A stretch of 32,892 bases of DNA from Planctomycetota bacterium (GTDB lineage Bacteria; Planctomycetota; Planctomycetia; Pirellulales; Thermoguttaceae): the NCBI GenBank assembly GCA_018897395.1, contig JAHIKV010000148.1:1-32892 (forward strand), written 5' to 3'. Shown one piece after another: positions 16,575 through 24,896 of this stretch (the first letter of the stretch is position 1; each line of letters opens with the position of its first letter). A program made the translations under genes and the position numbers. Below the pieces are notes generated by a model. That model was given only the letters and a program-made list of their open reading frames with translations, was not told where the DNA came from and ran no database searches.

Positions 16575-16602
16575 ATTGTATCACGCAGGCGGCGATAGTC
16601 AA
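16575..16602 (-). promoter_or_regulatory. Strong promoter of the toxin-antitoxin operon, probably leaderless
   Basis: On the minus strand TTGACT (16602-16597) and TACAAT (16580-16575) are separated by 16 bases. The expected transcription start falls at or next to the antitoxin ATG at 16567, leaving no room for a Shine-Dalgarno site. The promoter occupies the short gap after the stop of the TolC-like gene. Confidence 0.65.
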
Positions 16603-16608
16603 GCGGCT

Positions 16609-18690
16609 TTACGGCTCGACGACCAGCGCCGAGACGAGTTTGTCGGCGGGAGTGGACGGCGGAAGGACCGTCAAGGCATACTCGGCGATCGATCGATTGT
16701 ACTCCGTCAGCGAATCCAAAAATGCCGAAGTCTGTTCCGTCTGGGCGGCGACCGTCTCCAAAACCTGGTCGACCGCGGTGCTGCCCGAACGGTACTTCTC
16801 GGCGGCGGCGACCCGCGCCGTCTCCGCCTCGACGACCGCGGCGGCATGTTGCCGCACGTTTTCGCACTGGCCGGGTATCGTCGCCGCCAGCCGGCGCACC
16901 GGCCACGTGTCGATCAGGCTTTGGGGCTGGGCATCGAGCTTCAGCAGGTATTCGCCCGAGTGCGGCACGGTCGAGGCCAACGGCCACGCCGCCTCGTCCG
17001 CCGCGCCGATCCGCAGTGCCAGGGCGAACTGTGCCTCGACCAGCGCCACCCGTGCCCGGCCTAGTTCCGCGCGGGCGGCCAGTTGCGCCGCGTTCAACCG
17101 CAGCATGTCCGCCGCCCCGGTCGGTTCGTTTCGGTGTTGCAGGACCACGGACACAAGCGCCTCGAAAAACTCGGCCTGCTCGGCGAGAATCTGGTACTGA
17201 GCGGCCCGACGCCGAAGGAGCCAATATGCCTCGATCGTCGCCAGCCGGTCGCCGCCGCCGTCGCGGAGCAGACACTCTTCCAGGCCGATCGGCTTACCGG
17301 CGTCTTCGGGCAGGTAGCGGTCCCAATGTATGGCCACGGTCAACTGTTTTGCCCGGACGGCCGGCGTCGCGGCCCGCAACGCCGTATAGAGCGGAGTTGC
17401 CGCGGCGGGCGACGCACTTTCAACTCCGCTTTCCACCGAAGGGGAGAAAGGATGCGACGGCTTGTTGGCAATCCGTTCCGGCGGCAAAGACGACTCGGCT
17501 TGGGGATCGACCGGCACGAGCCGCGCCTCGGGCTGGTTTGGCGTTCCATACCGAGGTTGAACGCGCGGCGGGGCCAACGTCGGCTCGTTCTTGCCGGCCG
17601 GCTGAAGTCCTTCGCGCGGCGGAGCGAGTGTCGGCTCGTTCGCCCGCCAACCTTCGCGCGGGGGGGCCAACGTCGGCTCGTTCCTCGATCGCGGCGGGGC
17701 CGGCGTCGGCTCGCCGCGGGGCGTTGCAATCGGCTCGTTCGCGCTGGTTGGATTCACCGATTCCCGGTTGTCCGAGGAGCGCGGCAGGGCCGCTTGCCGC
17801 GTCGGGCCAATCAACATCGCCACCAACTCCCGCGTGCTCGCCGTTGGCCCCACGACGGTCAAACCATAATCGGCGATGGCTCGATTGTAGTCGCACACCA
17901 AGCGGATGAACGTCTGCCGGCGGTGGAACAACTCGCGGCTGCACGAGGCCACGGCGGCGGCGTTGACTCGCCCGCTGCGGCGATCGTCGGCGACGGCCAG
18001 CAGCGCGTCCTCGGCTGCCAGGACCGCCGCCGCCTGGTCGTCGATCGCCCGGCGTTGCAAGGGGAGGATTTTTTCGGCCAGCCGGGCCGTCTCCGGCGGA
18101 GTCCGGCCCGCGAACAACTCGTTGAAGTACGTGCGGTACGCGCCGACGTGCGGAGGATCGGTCGGCAATGGGAGCGGCGCGTCGGTAGACATTCGCGCCA
18201 ACGCGGCCAACTCGAACTGGGCGCGGACCGCCTGAAGGTTCGCTTCCTGGAGCCGCGCCGCCGCCTCTGCCCGGACCGATCGCAACGAGGCGTCCTCGCC
18301 GCCGATGTTGGCCGGTTCGAGCTGCCGGACATGGTCCAGAAAGAAACGATATTCGGCCGCCGCCTCGACCAGTCGCCAATACGCCCGCACGATTTCCAAC
18401 TGCCGGCGGCGCTCGATCGTCGAACCGAGCGCTCCGAGCAGCGTAAGCGGCCGGCCGGTCAGCGCGCCGTCGGCGGGCAAGCGAATCGCCTCGTCCACCA
18501 ATTCCGGCGGGCGTCTTGGATTTCGCGAAGCATCGATCGAGGCCGGCGGCATTGCACGGGCTGCATCCGAGGCGGCGAGCGATTGCAAGACGGCAGGCTC
18601 TTTCCGCGGGGGCTCCGAAAGCGGCGGCAATACGGCGTCCGAAGCCTGGCCCAACAGCATCCATCCGAGAATCATCCCTGCAACCGGCAT
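16609..18690 (-). CDS. TolC-like protein made of two related halves joined by a Pro-rich repeat linker
   Basis: This 693-residue protein starts at the ATG giving MPVAGMILGWMLLG; GGAGG lies eight bases upstream, whereas an in-frame ATG 15 bases earlier has none. A signal peptide covers about 1-20. Two long helical domains (about 80-285 and about 460-690) resemble outer-membrane efflux protein repeats. They share order and motifs: EIVRAYWRLVEAAAEYRFF with TIEAYWLLRRRAAQYQILA, and DYNRAIADYGLTVVGP with EYNRSIAEYALTVLPP. Between them is a linker with repeated EPTLAPPREG units. No MFP or RND pump genes are adjacent. It may be an outer-membrane or periplasmic coiled-coil protein rather than a full efflux channel. 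A MITE lies 38 bases upstream. Confidence 0.8.
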   Translation of the reverse strand: MPVAGMILGWMLLGQASDAVLPPLSEPPRKEPAVLQSLAASDAARAMPPASIDASRNPRRPPELVDEAIRLPADGALTGRPLTLLGALGSTIERRRQLEIVRAYWRLVEAAAEYRFFLDHVRQLEPANIGGEDASLRSVRAEAAARLQEANLQAVRAQFELAALARMSTDAPLPLPTDPPHVGAYRTYFNELFAGRTPPETARLAEKILPLQRRAIDDQAAAVLAAEDALLAVADDRRSGRVNAAAVASCSRELFHRRQTFIRLVCDYNRAIADYGLTVVGPTASTRELVAMLIGPTRQAALPRSSDNRESVNPTSANEPIATPRGEPTPAPPRSRNEPTLAPPREGWRANEPTLAPPREGLQPAGKNEPTLAPPRVQPRYGTPNQPEARLVPVDPQAESSLPPERIANKPSHPFSPSVESGVESASPAAATPLYTALRAATPAVRAKQLTVAIHWDRYLPEDAGKPIGLEECLLRDGGGDRLATIEAYWLLRRRAAQYQILAEQAEFFEALVSVVLQHRNEPTGAADMLRLNAAQLAARAELGRARVALVEAQFALALRIGAADEAAWPLASTVPHSGEYLLKLDAQPQSLIDTWPVRRLAATIPGQCENVRQHAAAVVEAETARVAAAEKYRSGSTAVDQVLETVAAQTEQTSAFLDSLTEYNRSIAEYALTVLPPSTPADKLVSALVVEP

Positions 18691-18728
18691 GGCCGCAACC
18701 TCCATTGGAAAACAGATCGAGCCTACTG

Positions 18729-18861
18729 AGAACGTGTTTTGAAATCATTCATTTAGCCCGCCGTGAATACACGGCGGGGCGGGTTGACCGCGAAAAACCG
18801 CTTGCCCCGGGTGTATTCACCCGGGGCTAAATACGGATATTTCAATATCAAAGCACGTTCT
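18729..18861 (-). mobile_element. MITE family B, copy 2 (complete, 133 bp)
   Basis: The left end AGAACGTGTTTTGAAAT (18729-18745) is matched by an inverted, slightly diverged right end ATATCAAAGCACGTTCT (18845-18861). Inside are two hairpins, CCCGCCGTGAATACACGGCGGG and CCCCGGGTGTATTCACCCGGGG. If the ends are taken as GAACGTG/CACGTTC, the element is flanked by TGA on both sides. This fits a 3-bp TNA duplication typical of IS5-group transposition. It has no coding capacity. Copy 1 lies at 12374 in the opposite orientation. Confidence 0.85.
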
Positions 18862-18952
18862 GATAGACTATAAGGTTACAGGCCGGTGCGGCGGCGTCAA
18901 TGCGAATCGAGCCGTCGAAGAGGAGGAACCATAAGAACTCGACCACACACCG

Positions 18953-18980
18953 AAGCCCACGGGTTGCAACCCGTGGGCTT
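18953..18980. repeat. 28-bp perfect palindrome, possible transcript end
   Basis: AAGCCCACGGGTTG followed by CAACCCGTGGGCTT forms a perfect palindrome 36 bases past the stop of the leftward 75-residue gene. No U-tract follows on the minus strand. It shares the AGCCC...GGGCT frame of the larger palindromic elements here, so it may be a single-hairpin member of that group. Confidence 0.7.
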
Positions 18981-19015
18981 TCTGGGCGGCAAACGGTCAA
19001 TTTACAGATACGACT

Positions 19016-19243
19016 TCACCGCGGTTTTCGGCGTAGAATGACCGACGGCGGAGCCGATTCCACGTCGTCTCGATCGTGGACGTGCCACAGGGGTAGCCCT
19101 TTTCTTGCCCGCTCCGCCATGGTGAACAATTTTTCTTGCGTTCCCGGCATGGCGTCGGAGGCATTGAACTTGCTAAACTCGACCTCCGACGGCTCGAAGT
19201 CCCAAATACCCATTTTGATCGCTTCCAGCACGGACCTCGGCAC
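19016..19243 (-). CDS. Small conserved-looking protein (75 residues) of unknown function
   Basis: The start was chosen at GTG 19243 because GGAAGGAG lies seven bases upstream. The longer frame from ATG 19303 would begin inside the promoter region. The protein starts (V/M)PRSVLEAIKMGIWDFEP and continues with FSKFNASDAMPGTQEKL and RARKGLPLWHVHDRDDVE. It is hydrophilic with no signal peptide or TM segment. The pattern resembles a small hypothetical family seen repeatedly in planctomycete genomes (from memory, not searched). A promoter at 19295-19322 and a palindrome after the stop suggest it is a stand-alone gene. Confidence 0.75.
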   Translation of the reverse strand: MPRSVLEAIKMGIWDFEPSEVEFSKFNASDAMPGTQEKLFTMAERARKGLPLWHVHDRDDVESAPPSVILRRKPR

Positions 19244-19294
19244 AATACCGCTCCTTCCTTTTAGCGACGTGAGATGAGTAGAAGTGAGTGGTTT

Positions 19295-19322
19295 AGTATC
19301 CATTTTTTCAGGGAATTGTCAA
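19295..19322 (-). promoter_or_regulatory. Promoter of the 75-residue protein gene
   Basis: On the minus strand TTGACA (19322-19317) and GATACT (19300-19295) are separated by 16 bases. The expected start is about 40 bases upstream of the GTG, leaving room for the strong GGAAGGAG ribosome-binding site. The position supports the shorter gene model. Confidence 0.55.
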
Positions 19323-19496
19323 GCATATCGACCGTTTTAGTTGCCGTCACGGGTAGCCTGGGCGAGCAGGACGATTTATCCATTCGGGTGCATCTTGGCC
19401 AGATTCACATATTTTCCCGCCGTCGATCCGGCCCACCCTTGATTTTTCGCCCAAAATCACGTCTGCTAGAGCGTTTCATGGTTGGGAGCCGACATC

Positions 19497-21053
19497 GTGA
19501 GTGACATACCTGAATCCCAGACAAGCCAACGACCTTTGCTTCTGGCGCTGATTTTGGTGTTGGCTGGCTACGCGGCGGCGGCGGCGTTCCGCGTCCCGCA
19601 GTACGGGACCGAGCTGATCGTCGCCCACGCGGAACATGAGACGGTCGAGGATACGGCCGGCGAAGAGACGGGGCATGACGTCGTCACTGCCCATCCGCCG
19701 TATTGGATGGTGGCTCCCTTCGCGGTGTTGTTGGGGGCGATTGCCGTGTTGCCGCTGGTGCCCGCCACGATGCACTGGTGGGAGAGCAACCTGCACCGTT
19801 TTTACGTGGCCGGCGGGCTGGCGGCGGTCACGTTGGCGTACTACGCGGCGCTGCACGCATATCCGATCCACGCCCATTGGCCGGTGCATCACATTGTCCG
19901 CCCCGCGGAGAACGGTCCCAATTTCGAGGAAACCGCCGAGGTGTTCGCCAACGCGATGCTCGACGAGTATCTTCCGTTCATCATCTTGCTGTTCAGCCTG
20001 TACACCATCAGCGGCGGCATCCGCATCGAGGGGGACTTGCCCGCCCATCCGCTGACCAACTGCACGTTCCTGGCGGCCGGCGCCCTCCTGGCCAGTTTCA
20101 TCGGCACCACCGGCGCGGCGATGCTGTTGGTCCGGCCGCTGTTGGAAACCAACCGCGAGCGGAAACACGTCAAGCACACGGTGATTTTCTTCATCTTCAT
20201 CGTGTGCAACTGCGGCGGCTTGCTGTTGCCGTTGGGCGACCCGCCGCTGTTTTTGGGCTATTTGATGGGCGTGCCGTTCCTGTGGACGGCCTCGCTGTGG
20301 AAGGAGTGGCTGTTCGTCAACGCCGCGTTGCTGTCGCTGTATTGGCTGTGGGACTATTTCTGGTACTACCCGCGCGAAATGCCGGCCGACATCGCCCGCG
20401 ACGAAACCCGCGTGCATCGGCTGCGATTCGGCGGCCTTTGGCCCAACACTTTGCTTCTGGCGGGCGTGATCCTCTCGGTGGGACTGTTGGACCCCGGCAA
20501 GGCGATTCCGGGAACGGACTGGCATCCGTGGATGTATCTGCGAGAGGCCGCGCAGTTGGCTTGTGTCGCCCTTTCCTTGGTGTTGGGGAGTCACTCCATC
20601 CGGCGGGCCAACCGCTTCAACTACGCCGCGATCGTGGAAGTTGCCGTGTTGTTCTTCGGCATCTTCATCTGTATGCAGCCTGCGCTGCAAATCCTCGGCG
20701 TGCGGGGGCCGAGCCTCGGCTTGCTCACGCCGACGCAGTTTTTCTGGTGTACGGGCGGGCTTTCGTCTTTCCTGGACAACGCCCCCACCTACGTCGTGTT
20801 CTTCCAGACGGCGAAAACCCTCGGCGGCGGCCCGGCAGTGGCCGGGGTAGCCGAGCCGCTGCTTCGGGCCATCAGCCTGGGCGCCGTCTTCATGGGCGCC
20901 AACACGTACATCGGCAACGGCCCGAACTTCATGGTCAGGGCCATTGCCCAGAAGTGGGGCGTGCCCATGCCCGGTTTCTTCGGATACATGCTCTACAGCG
21001 GCTTGATCCTCCTGCCGCTGTTCGCCCTGGCAAATTGGGTGTTTTTGAGATAG
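19497..21053 (+). CDS. NhaD-like Na+/H+ antiporter (ion transporter superfamily)
   Basis: This 518-residue polytopic membrane protein starts at GTG with GGGAG eight bases upstream; a TTG at 19482 is possible. About twelve hydrophobic segments are visible. Typical NhaD/ArsB-like motifs include FANAMLDEYLPFIILLFSLYTISGGI, a CNCGGLLLPLGDPPLFLGYL hairpin, WCTGGLSSFLDNAPTYVVFF and ISLGAVFMGANTYIGNGPNF; the last two mark the re-entrant substrate-binding repeats. The family exchanges external protons for internal Na+ (or Li+). The histidine/acid-rich loop after TM1 (about 42-65) is notable. Next to a Ca2+ ATPase and a CaCA antiporter, it probably belongs to a Na+/Ca2+ homeostasis cluster, although it is convergent with them. 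Confidence 0.9.
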   Translation: MSDIPESQTSQRPLLLALILVLAGYAAAAAFRVPQYGTELIVAHAEHETVEDTAGEETGHDVVTAHPPYWMVAPFAVLLGAIAVLPLVPATMHWWESNLHRFYVAGGLAAVTLAYYAALHAYPIHAHWPVHHIVRPAENGPNFEETAEVFANAMLDEYLPFIILLFSLYTISGGIRIEGDLPAHPLTNCTFLAAGALLASFIGTTGAAMLLVRPLLETNRERKHVKHTVIFFIFIVCNCGGLLLPLGDPPLFLGYLMGVPFLWTASLWKEWLFVNAALLSLYWLWDYFWYYPREMPADIARDETRVHRLRFGGLWPNTLLLAGVILSVGLLDPGKAIPGTDWHPWMYLREAAQLACVALSLVLGSHSIRRANRFNYAAIVEVAVLFFGIFICMQPALQILGVRGPSLGLLTPTQFFWCTGGLSSFLDNAPTYVVFFQTAKTLGGGPAVAGVAEPLLRAISLGAVFMGANTYIGNGPNFMVRAIAQKWGVPMPGFFGYMLYSGLILLPLFALANWVFLR

Positions 21054-21070
21054 CCGCGGGCCGCCGTGCC

Positions 21071-21198
21071 GGCGGCGGCTTGCTGCTGCCGTTGGGCGAT
21101 CCGCCGCCGTTCTTAGGGTATCTGATGGGCGTTCCCTTCCTGTGGACGACCATGTTGTGGAAGGAGTGGTTGCTTGATCAACGCCGCGCTGCTGGGCG
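21071..21198 (+). pseudogene. Fragment of a second NhaD-like antiporter gene
   Basis: About 42 codons resemble the GGLLLPLGDPPLFLGYLMGV region of the complete antiporter just upstream (near 20211-20337). The fragment reads GGGLLLPLGDPPPFLGYLMG, then FLWTTMLWKEWL, then shifts frame before INAALLG. Many of the differences from the intact gene fall at third codon positions, so it came from a diverged paralogue and not from a recent local duplication. No start or remaining body is present. It sits between the antiporter and the 3' end of the ATPase gene. Confidence 0.8.
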
Positions 21199-21201
21199 TA
21201 G

Positions 21202-23895
21202 TTAACTCATTTCCCCAAACCACCCGCGCCGTTCTAACCACTTCGCTATCTCCAGCACCGGAGAAACCGTGAAGGCCAAGATAATGACGATTGCCCAATC
21301 AACCGGCGGTAGGCTGAAAGTGCCAAACGGCTCATGCAGGAGAGGCACGTGGACGACTAAGGTCAACAGCAATAACTCCCATACAATAGCCAGATTCAAC
21401 CATTTGTTGGCAAAGGGTTGATTCAGCACCGAATGGCGGTCAGAGCGGAAGTTGTACGCCTTGAAGAACTGAATCAACACCAACGAGACGAAGGTCATGG
21501 TCATGGCCTCGGCGGCACTTCGGCCGGAGTCCAGCGCCCAGATGAACAAGCCCAGGTTGACCAGCGTTGACCACAGCCCGCCGACCGTCATTAGAGTGAC
21601 GACAGGCCGTGTGAAAACGCCGGTGCGCGGGTTGCGCGGCTTGCGGCGCATGATGTCGGCTTCGGGTGGGTCCACCGCCAGCGCCAGCGCCGGCAAGCCG
21701 TCGGTGGCGAGATTGACGTACAGGATTTGCACGGCAGTCAAGGGCAAAGGCAGACCAAGCAGCGTAGCTCCGGCCATCAAGCCGATTTCGCCGATATTGG
21801 ACGAAAGCAGGAACATCAAATACTTCTTGATGTTGCCGAACACGACCCGGCCCTCTTCCACCGCCGCGACGATCGAAGCAAAGTTATCGTCGGTCAGTGT
21901 CATGGCGGCGGCCTCTTTGGTCACGTCCGTGCCGGTGATTCCCATAGCGATGCCGATGTCGGCCTTCTTGAGCGCGGGCGCGTCGTTCACCCCGTCGCCC
22001 GTCATGGCAACGATGTGGCCTTTCTGTTGCCAGGCCGTCACGATGCGCAACTTGTGCGCCGGAGAAACGCGGGCATATACGTCAATGTTTTCGACATCGC
22101 TCTCGAACTTGTCCTCGCTCATTGCCTCCAGTTCCGCGCCGGTGACAATGCGGTCGGTCTTGAGCAAACCCAGTTCGCGGGCCACAGCTTGCGCGGTGAG
22201 CGGGTGGTCGCCGGTAATCATCACTGGCCGGATACCGGCCTGCTCGCAGGTCTGAATCGCGGCCTTGGCCTCGGGCCGGGGCGGGTCAATCATCCCGACC
22301 AAGCCGAGGAAAGTCATTTCGTATTCCGCGTTTTCCAGCGTCGCGCCCGATTTGGACGCAACAGCCAGCAACCGCAGGGCCTCGCTCGCCATCCGGCGGG
22401 CCGTTTCCAGAATCGCCTCCCGACTTTTGGCGTCAAGGGCCGCTTCCCCCCTCTCAGTCAACTGTCGCGTGCAGGACGCAAGAATGACTTCCGGCGCACC
22501 TTTGGAATAGGCCACGACCGCCTCCGCCCCGCTGTGCAGCGTGGTCATGCGTTTGGTTTCGGAGGCAAACGGAATTTCGCTCACGCGGGGGAACTGCGCG
22601 TCGAGGTCGGCTTTGTTCAATCCGGCTTTGGCGGCGGCCACCACCAGCGCGCCCTCCGTCGGGTCGCCTTTGACGTGCCAGCGGCCATCGGACTCGTTAT
22701 GGACGATATGCGCGTCGGAGGCCAGCGTGCCGGCCTGCAACAGCAGTTTCACAAAGTCGGGCGGCTCGACAGTGGAGCCGTCGCGCGAGAACTGACCGTG
22801 CGGCTCATAGCCTGCCCCGGAGACCTCCAGCATTTGCCCGGCGGCAAAGATTTTGCGGGCCGTCATCTGGTCTTTCGTCAGTGTGCCGGTCTTGTCGGAG
22901 CAGATCACCGAAGTGCTGCCGAGCGTTTCGACCGCCGGCAGGCGGCGCATCAGCGCATTGCGCTTGACCATGCGCTGGACACCGATGGCGAGCGAAATCG
23001 TGACCACCGCCGGCAGAGCCTCGGGGACCACGGCAACCGCCAGCGCAATCCCGAAAACCAACATCTCAATTAAGGGTTGACCGCGAAATAGACCGAGGGC
23101 GACAATGATCGCCACAACAACGAAGGCGACCCGGGCCAGCATGAGGCCGACCTTATCCAGGTTTTCCTGCAACGGCGTCTTGCCGACGTCAATCGTTTCC
23201 AGCATTTGGGCAATCTTGCCAAACTCGGTGTTCATGCCGGTAGCGACGACAATCGCGCGGCCGCGACCATAGGTCGCGGCAGTGCCGGCGTAGGCCATAT
23301 TCCTGCGATCGCCTACGGTCAGCCCGCCGTCGGCGAGTGGTGCGGCGTGTTTTTCCACCGGGACAGACTCGCCCGTGAGCGCGGCCTCTTCGATCTGCAA
23401 GTTAACCGCCTCACTCAGCCTGGCATCGGCCGGGATTTTGTCACCTGCTCGCAAGAGGATTACATCGCCCGGCACAAGGTCGCGTGCTGCGATTTCAACC
23501 TCGTGCCCATCGCGGAGAGCGGTCGCCGTAGGCGCGGCCATTTGGCGTAACGCCTCGATAGCGCGATCGGCGCGGTATTCCTGCACAAAACCCAACAGCA
23601 CCGCAAACAGGACGATGACGGCAATAGCGATGGCTTCAATCGGGTGTCCAAGGAAGGCGGAGAGCGCCGTCGCAACGAGGAGAATGACAATCAATACATT
23701 CTTGAACTGCTCAAAAAGAATCGTCCACGGCGAGGTGCGGTGAACGGCTTGCAGTTCGTTCGGGCCATACTCCGCAAGCCGGCTTGATGCCTCGGACTTG
23801 CTAAGTCCCACGTCTGTCGTCCGCAACAGACCGTAAATTGACCCGAGGTCCAGCGTATGCCAAGGATGTTGTTCTTGTTTTCTTGAGGAACTCAT
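21202..23895 (-). CDS. Cation-transporting P-type ATPase, Ca2+ type (P2A)
   Basis: This 897-residue protein starts at the ATG giving MSSSRKQEQHPW, with a weak GAGAGAG upstream; an ATG 14 codons earlier is possible. Visible features are the actuator TGES (about 174-177), PEALP in TM4 (about 291-295), the phosphorylation motif DKTGTLT with D334, MTGDGVNDAPALKKADIGIA, and ten predicted TM helices. Residues matching SERCA Ca2+ sites are present: SSNIGE in TM5 and NLATDGLP in TM6. It should export Ca2+ at the cost of ATP. It lies 53 bases downstream of the CaCA antiporter gene, most likely in one operon. Mg2+ or Mn2+ transport cannot be fully excluded. Confidence 0.93.
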   Translation of the reverse strand: MSSSRKQEQHPWHTLDLGSIYGLLRTTDVGLSKSEASSRLAEYGPNELQAVHRTSPWTILFEQFKNVLIVILLVATALSAFLGHPIEAIAIAVIVLFAVLLGFVQEYRADRAIEALRQMAAPTATALRDGHEVEIAARDLVPGDVILLRAGDKIPADARLSEAVNLQIEEAALTGESVPVEKHAAPLADGGLTVGDRRNMAYAGTAATYGRGRAIVVATGMNTEFGKIAQMLETIDVGKTPLQENLDKVGLMLARVAFVVVAIIVALGLFRGQPLIEMLVFGIALAVAVVPEALPAVVTISLAIGVQRMVKRNALMRRLPAVETLGSTSVICSDKTGTLTKDQMTARKIFAAGQMLEVSGAGYEPHGQFSRDGSTVEPPDFVKLLLQAGTLASDAHIVHNESDGRWHVKGDPTEGALVVAAAKAGLNKADLDAQFPRVSEIPFASETKRMTTLHSGAEAVVAYSKGAPEVILASCTRQLTERGEAALDAKSREAILETARRMASEALRLLAVASKSGATLENAEYEMTFLGLVGMIDPPRPEAKAAIQTCEQAGIRPVMITGDHPLTAQAVARELGLLKTDRIVTGAELEAMSEDKFESDVENIDVYARVSPAHKLRIVTAWQQKGHIVAMTGDGVNDAPALKKADIGIAMGITGTDVTKEAAAMTLTDDNFASIVAAVEEGRVVFGNIKKYLMFLLSSNIGEIGLMAGATLLGLPLPLTAVQILYVNLATDGLPALALAVDPPEADIMRRKPRNPRTGVFTRPVVTLMTVGGLWSTLVNLGLFIWALDSGRSAAEAMTMTFVSLVLIQFFKAYNFRSDRHSVLNQPFANKWLNLAIVWELLLLTLVVHVPLLHEPFGTFSLPPVDWAIVIILAFTVSPVLEIAKWLERRGWFGEMS

Positions 23896-23948
23896 GCTAG
23901 ATACTCTCTCAAAATAAAAATGCTCTGTTCGATCCATTCATGTTTGGT

Positions 23949-24896
23949 TCAGAGGGCTTGCCAAACAATAAAAGCGGCATAGCAGACCAACAGCAGTCCG
24001 CCCTCCCAGCGGCTAATGACCAGTCCCCGGAACATGATCACGCCCAAGCCGACCGCGAAGGCCGCCATCACGGGGATGTCGAAGCAAAATGAAGCATGTT
24101 GAACGGGGAGGGGGTGGATCAGCGCGACCAACGCCATGACCATCAGGATGTTGAACACGTTCGACCCAAGCACGTTGCCGACGACGAGGTCGGCATCGCC
24201 CCGATAGGCGGCCACGACCGCAGTGGCCAACTCCGGCAATGATGTTCCTATAGCCACGATCGTTAATCCGATCACCAGCTCGCTCACCCCGAAGTCGCGC
24301 GCAATGGCCACGGCGGCGATCACCATCAGTTGCGCCCCGACGACCAGCGTCGCCAATCCGCCGATTGCCAGCAGCCCCGATCGGAGTCGGCCGTTCTTGT
24401 TCTCCGCTAAATGCTCCAACGCATCCCGGACGCCTGCTCGTTCGCGCCGTGCGGTCCGATACAGGTATGCCACGAAGGCTGCAAAGCCGCCCAGCATGAG
24501 GATCGCGTCGCCGCGGCCGATATTGCCGTCCGCCGAGAGGACCCACAGTCCCAACGATATCGCGATGACTATGGGTATTTCGGAACGCAACATGCGCATC
24601 TGCACTCGCATGGGCCGTACCAGCGCGGCCACGCCAACGACCAGACCGACGTTCGCAATGTTGCTGCCCACCAAGTCCCCAAACGCGAGGTCGACCGCGC
24701 CGCGGAAGGCGGCCGTCACGTCCAACGCCAGTTCGGGTGCGGAAGTGCCGAACGCAACCAGGCTCAATCCAACGATGAGACGACTCACCCCGAACGAGGT
24801 TGCCAGCCGCACGGCCCCCTTGACCAGCATCTCGGCGCCGACGTACAAGACGGCTAGGCCCGCGGTGAACAATGCTAACTGCAACAATGCTGCCAT
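23949..24896 (-). CDS. CaCA-family calcium/sodium antiporter (YrbG-like)
   Basis: This 315-residue membrane protein has about ten TM helices and the two inverted alpha repeats of cation/Ca2+ exchangers. The first has SLVAFGTSAPEL (about 45-56) with DLVGSNIANVGLV (74-86). The second has TIVAIGTSLPEL with VVGNVLGSNVFNILMV. The ATG giving MAALLQLALF is preferred; GGGAG lies ten bases upstream. A start ten codons earlier is also open. CaCA proteins use the Na+ or H+ gradient to expel Ca2+. It is the first gene of a two-gene Ca2+ export operon with the P-type ATPase, and the NhaD-like antiporter nearby could sustain the Na+ gradient. Confidence 0.92.
   Translation of the reverse strand: MAALLQLALFTAGLAVLYVGAEMLVKGAVRLATSFGVSRLIVGLSLVAFGTSAPELALDVTAAFRGAVDLAFGDLVGSNIANVGLVVGVAALVRPMRVQMRMLRSEIPIVIAISLGLWVLSADGNIGRGDAILMLGGFAAFVAYLYRTARRERAGVRDALEHLAENKNGRLRSGLLAIGGLATLVVGAQLMVIAAVAIARDFGVSELVIGLTIVAIGTSLPELATAVVAAYRGDADLVVGNVLGSNVFNILMVMALVALIHPLPVQHASFCFDIPVMAAFAVGLGVIMFRGLVISRWEGGLLLVCYAAFIVWQAL

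Noticed and set aside
19703..21205. 500-codon open frame overlapping the antiporter in another frame
   Set aside because: It is a high-G+C shadow: its product is Arg/Gly-rich without domains, and its end reads into the antiporter fragment. The NhaD-like frame has clear transporter motifs.
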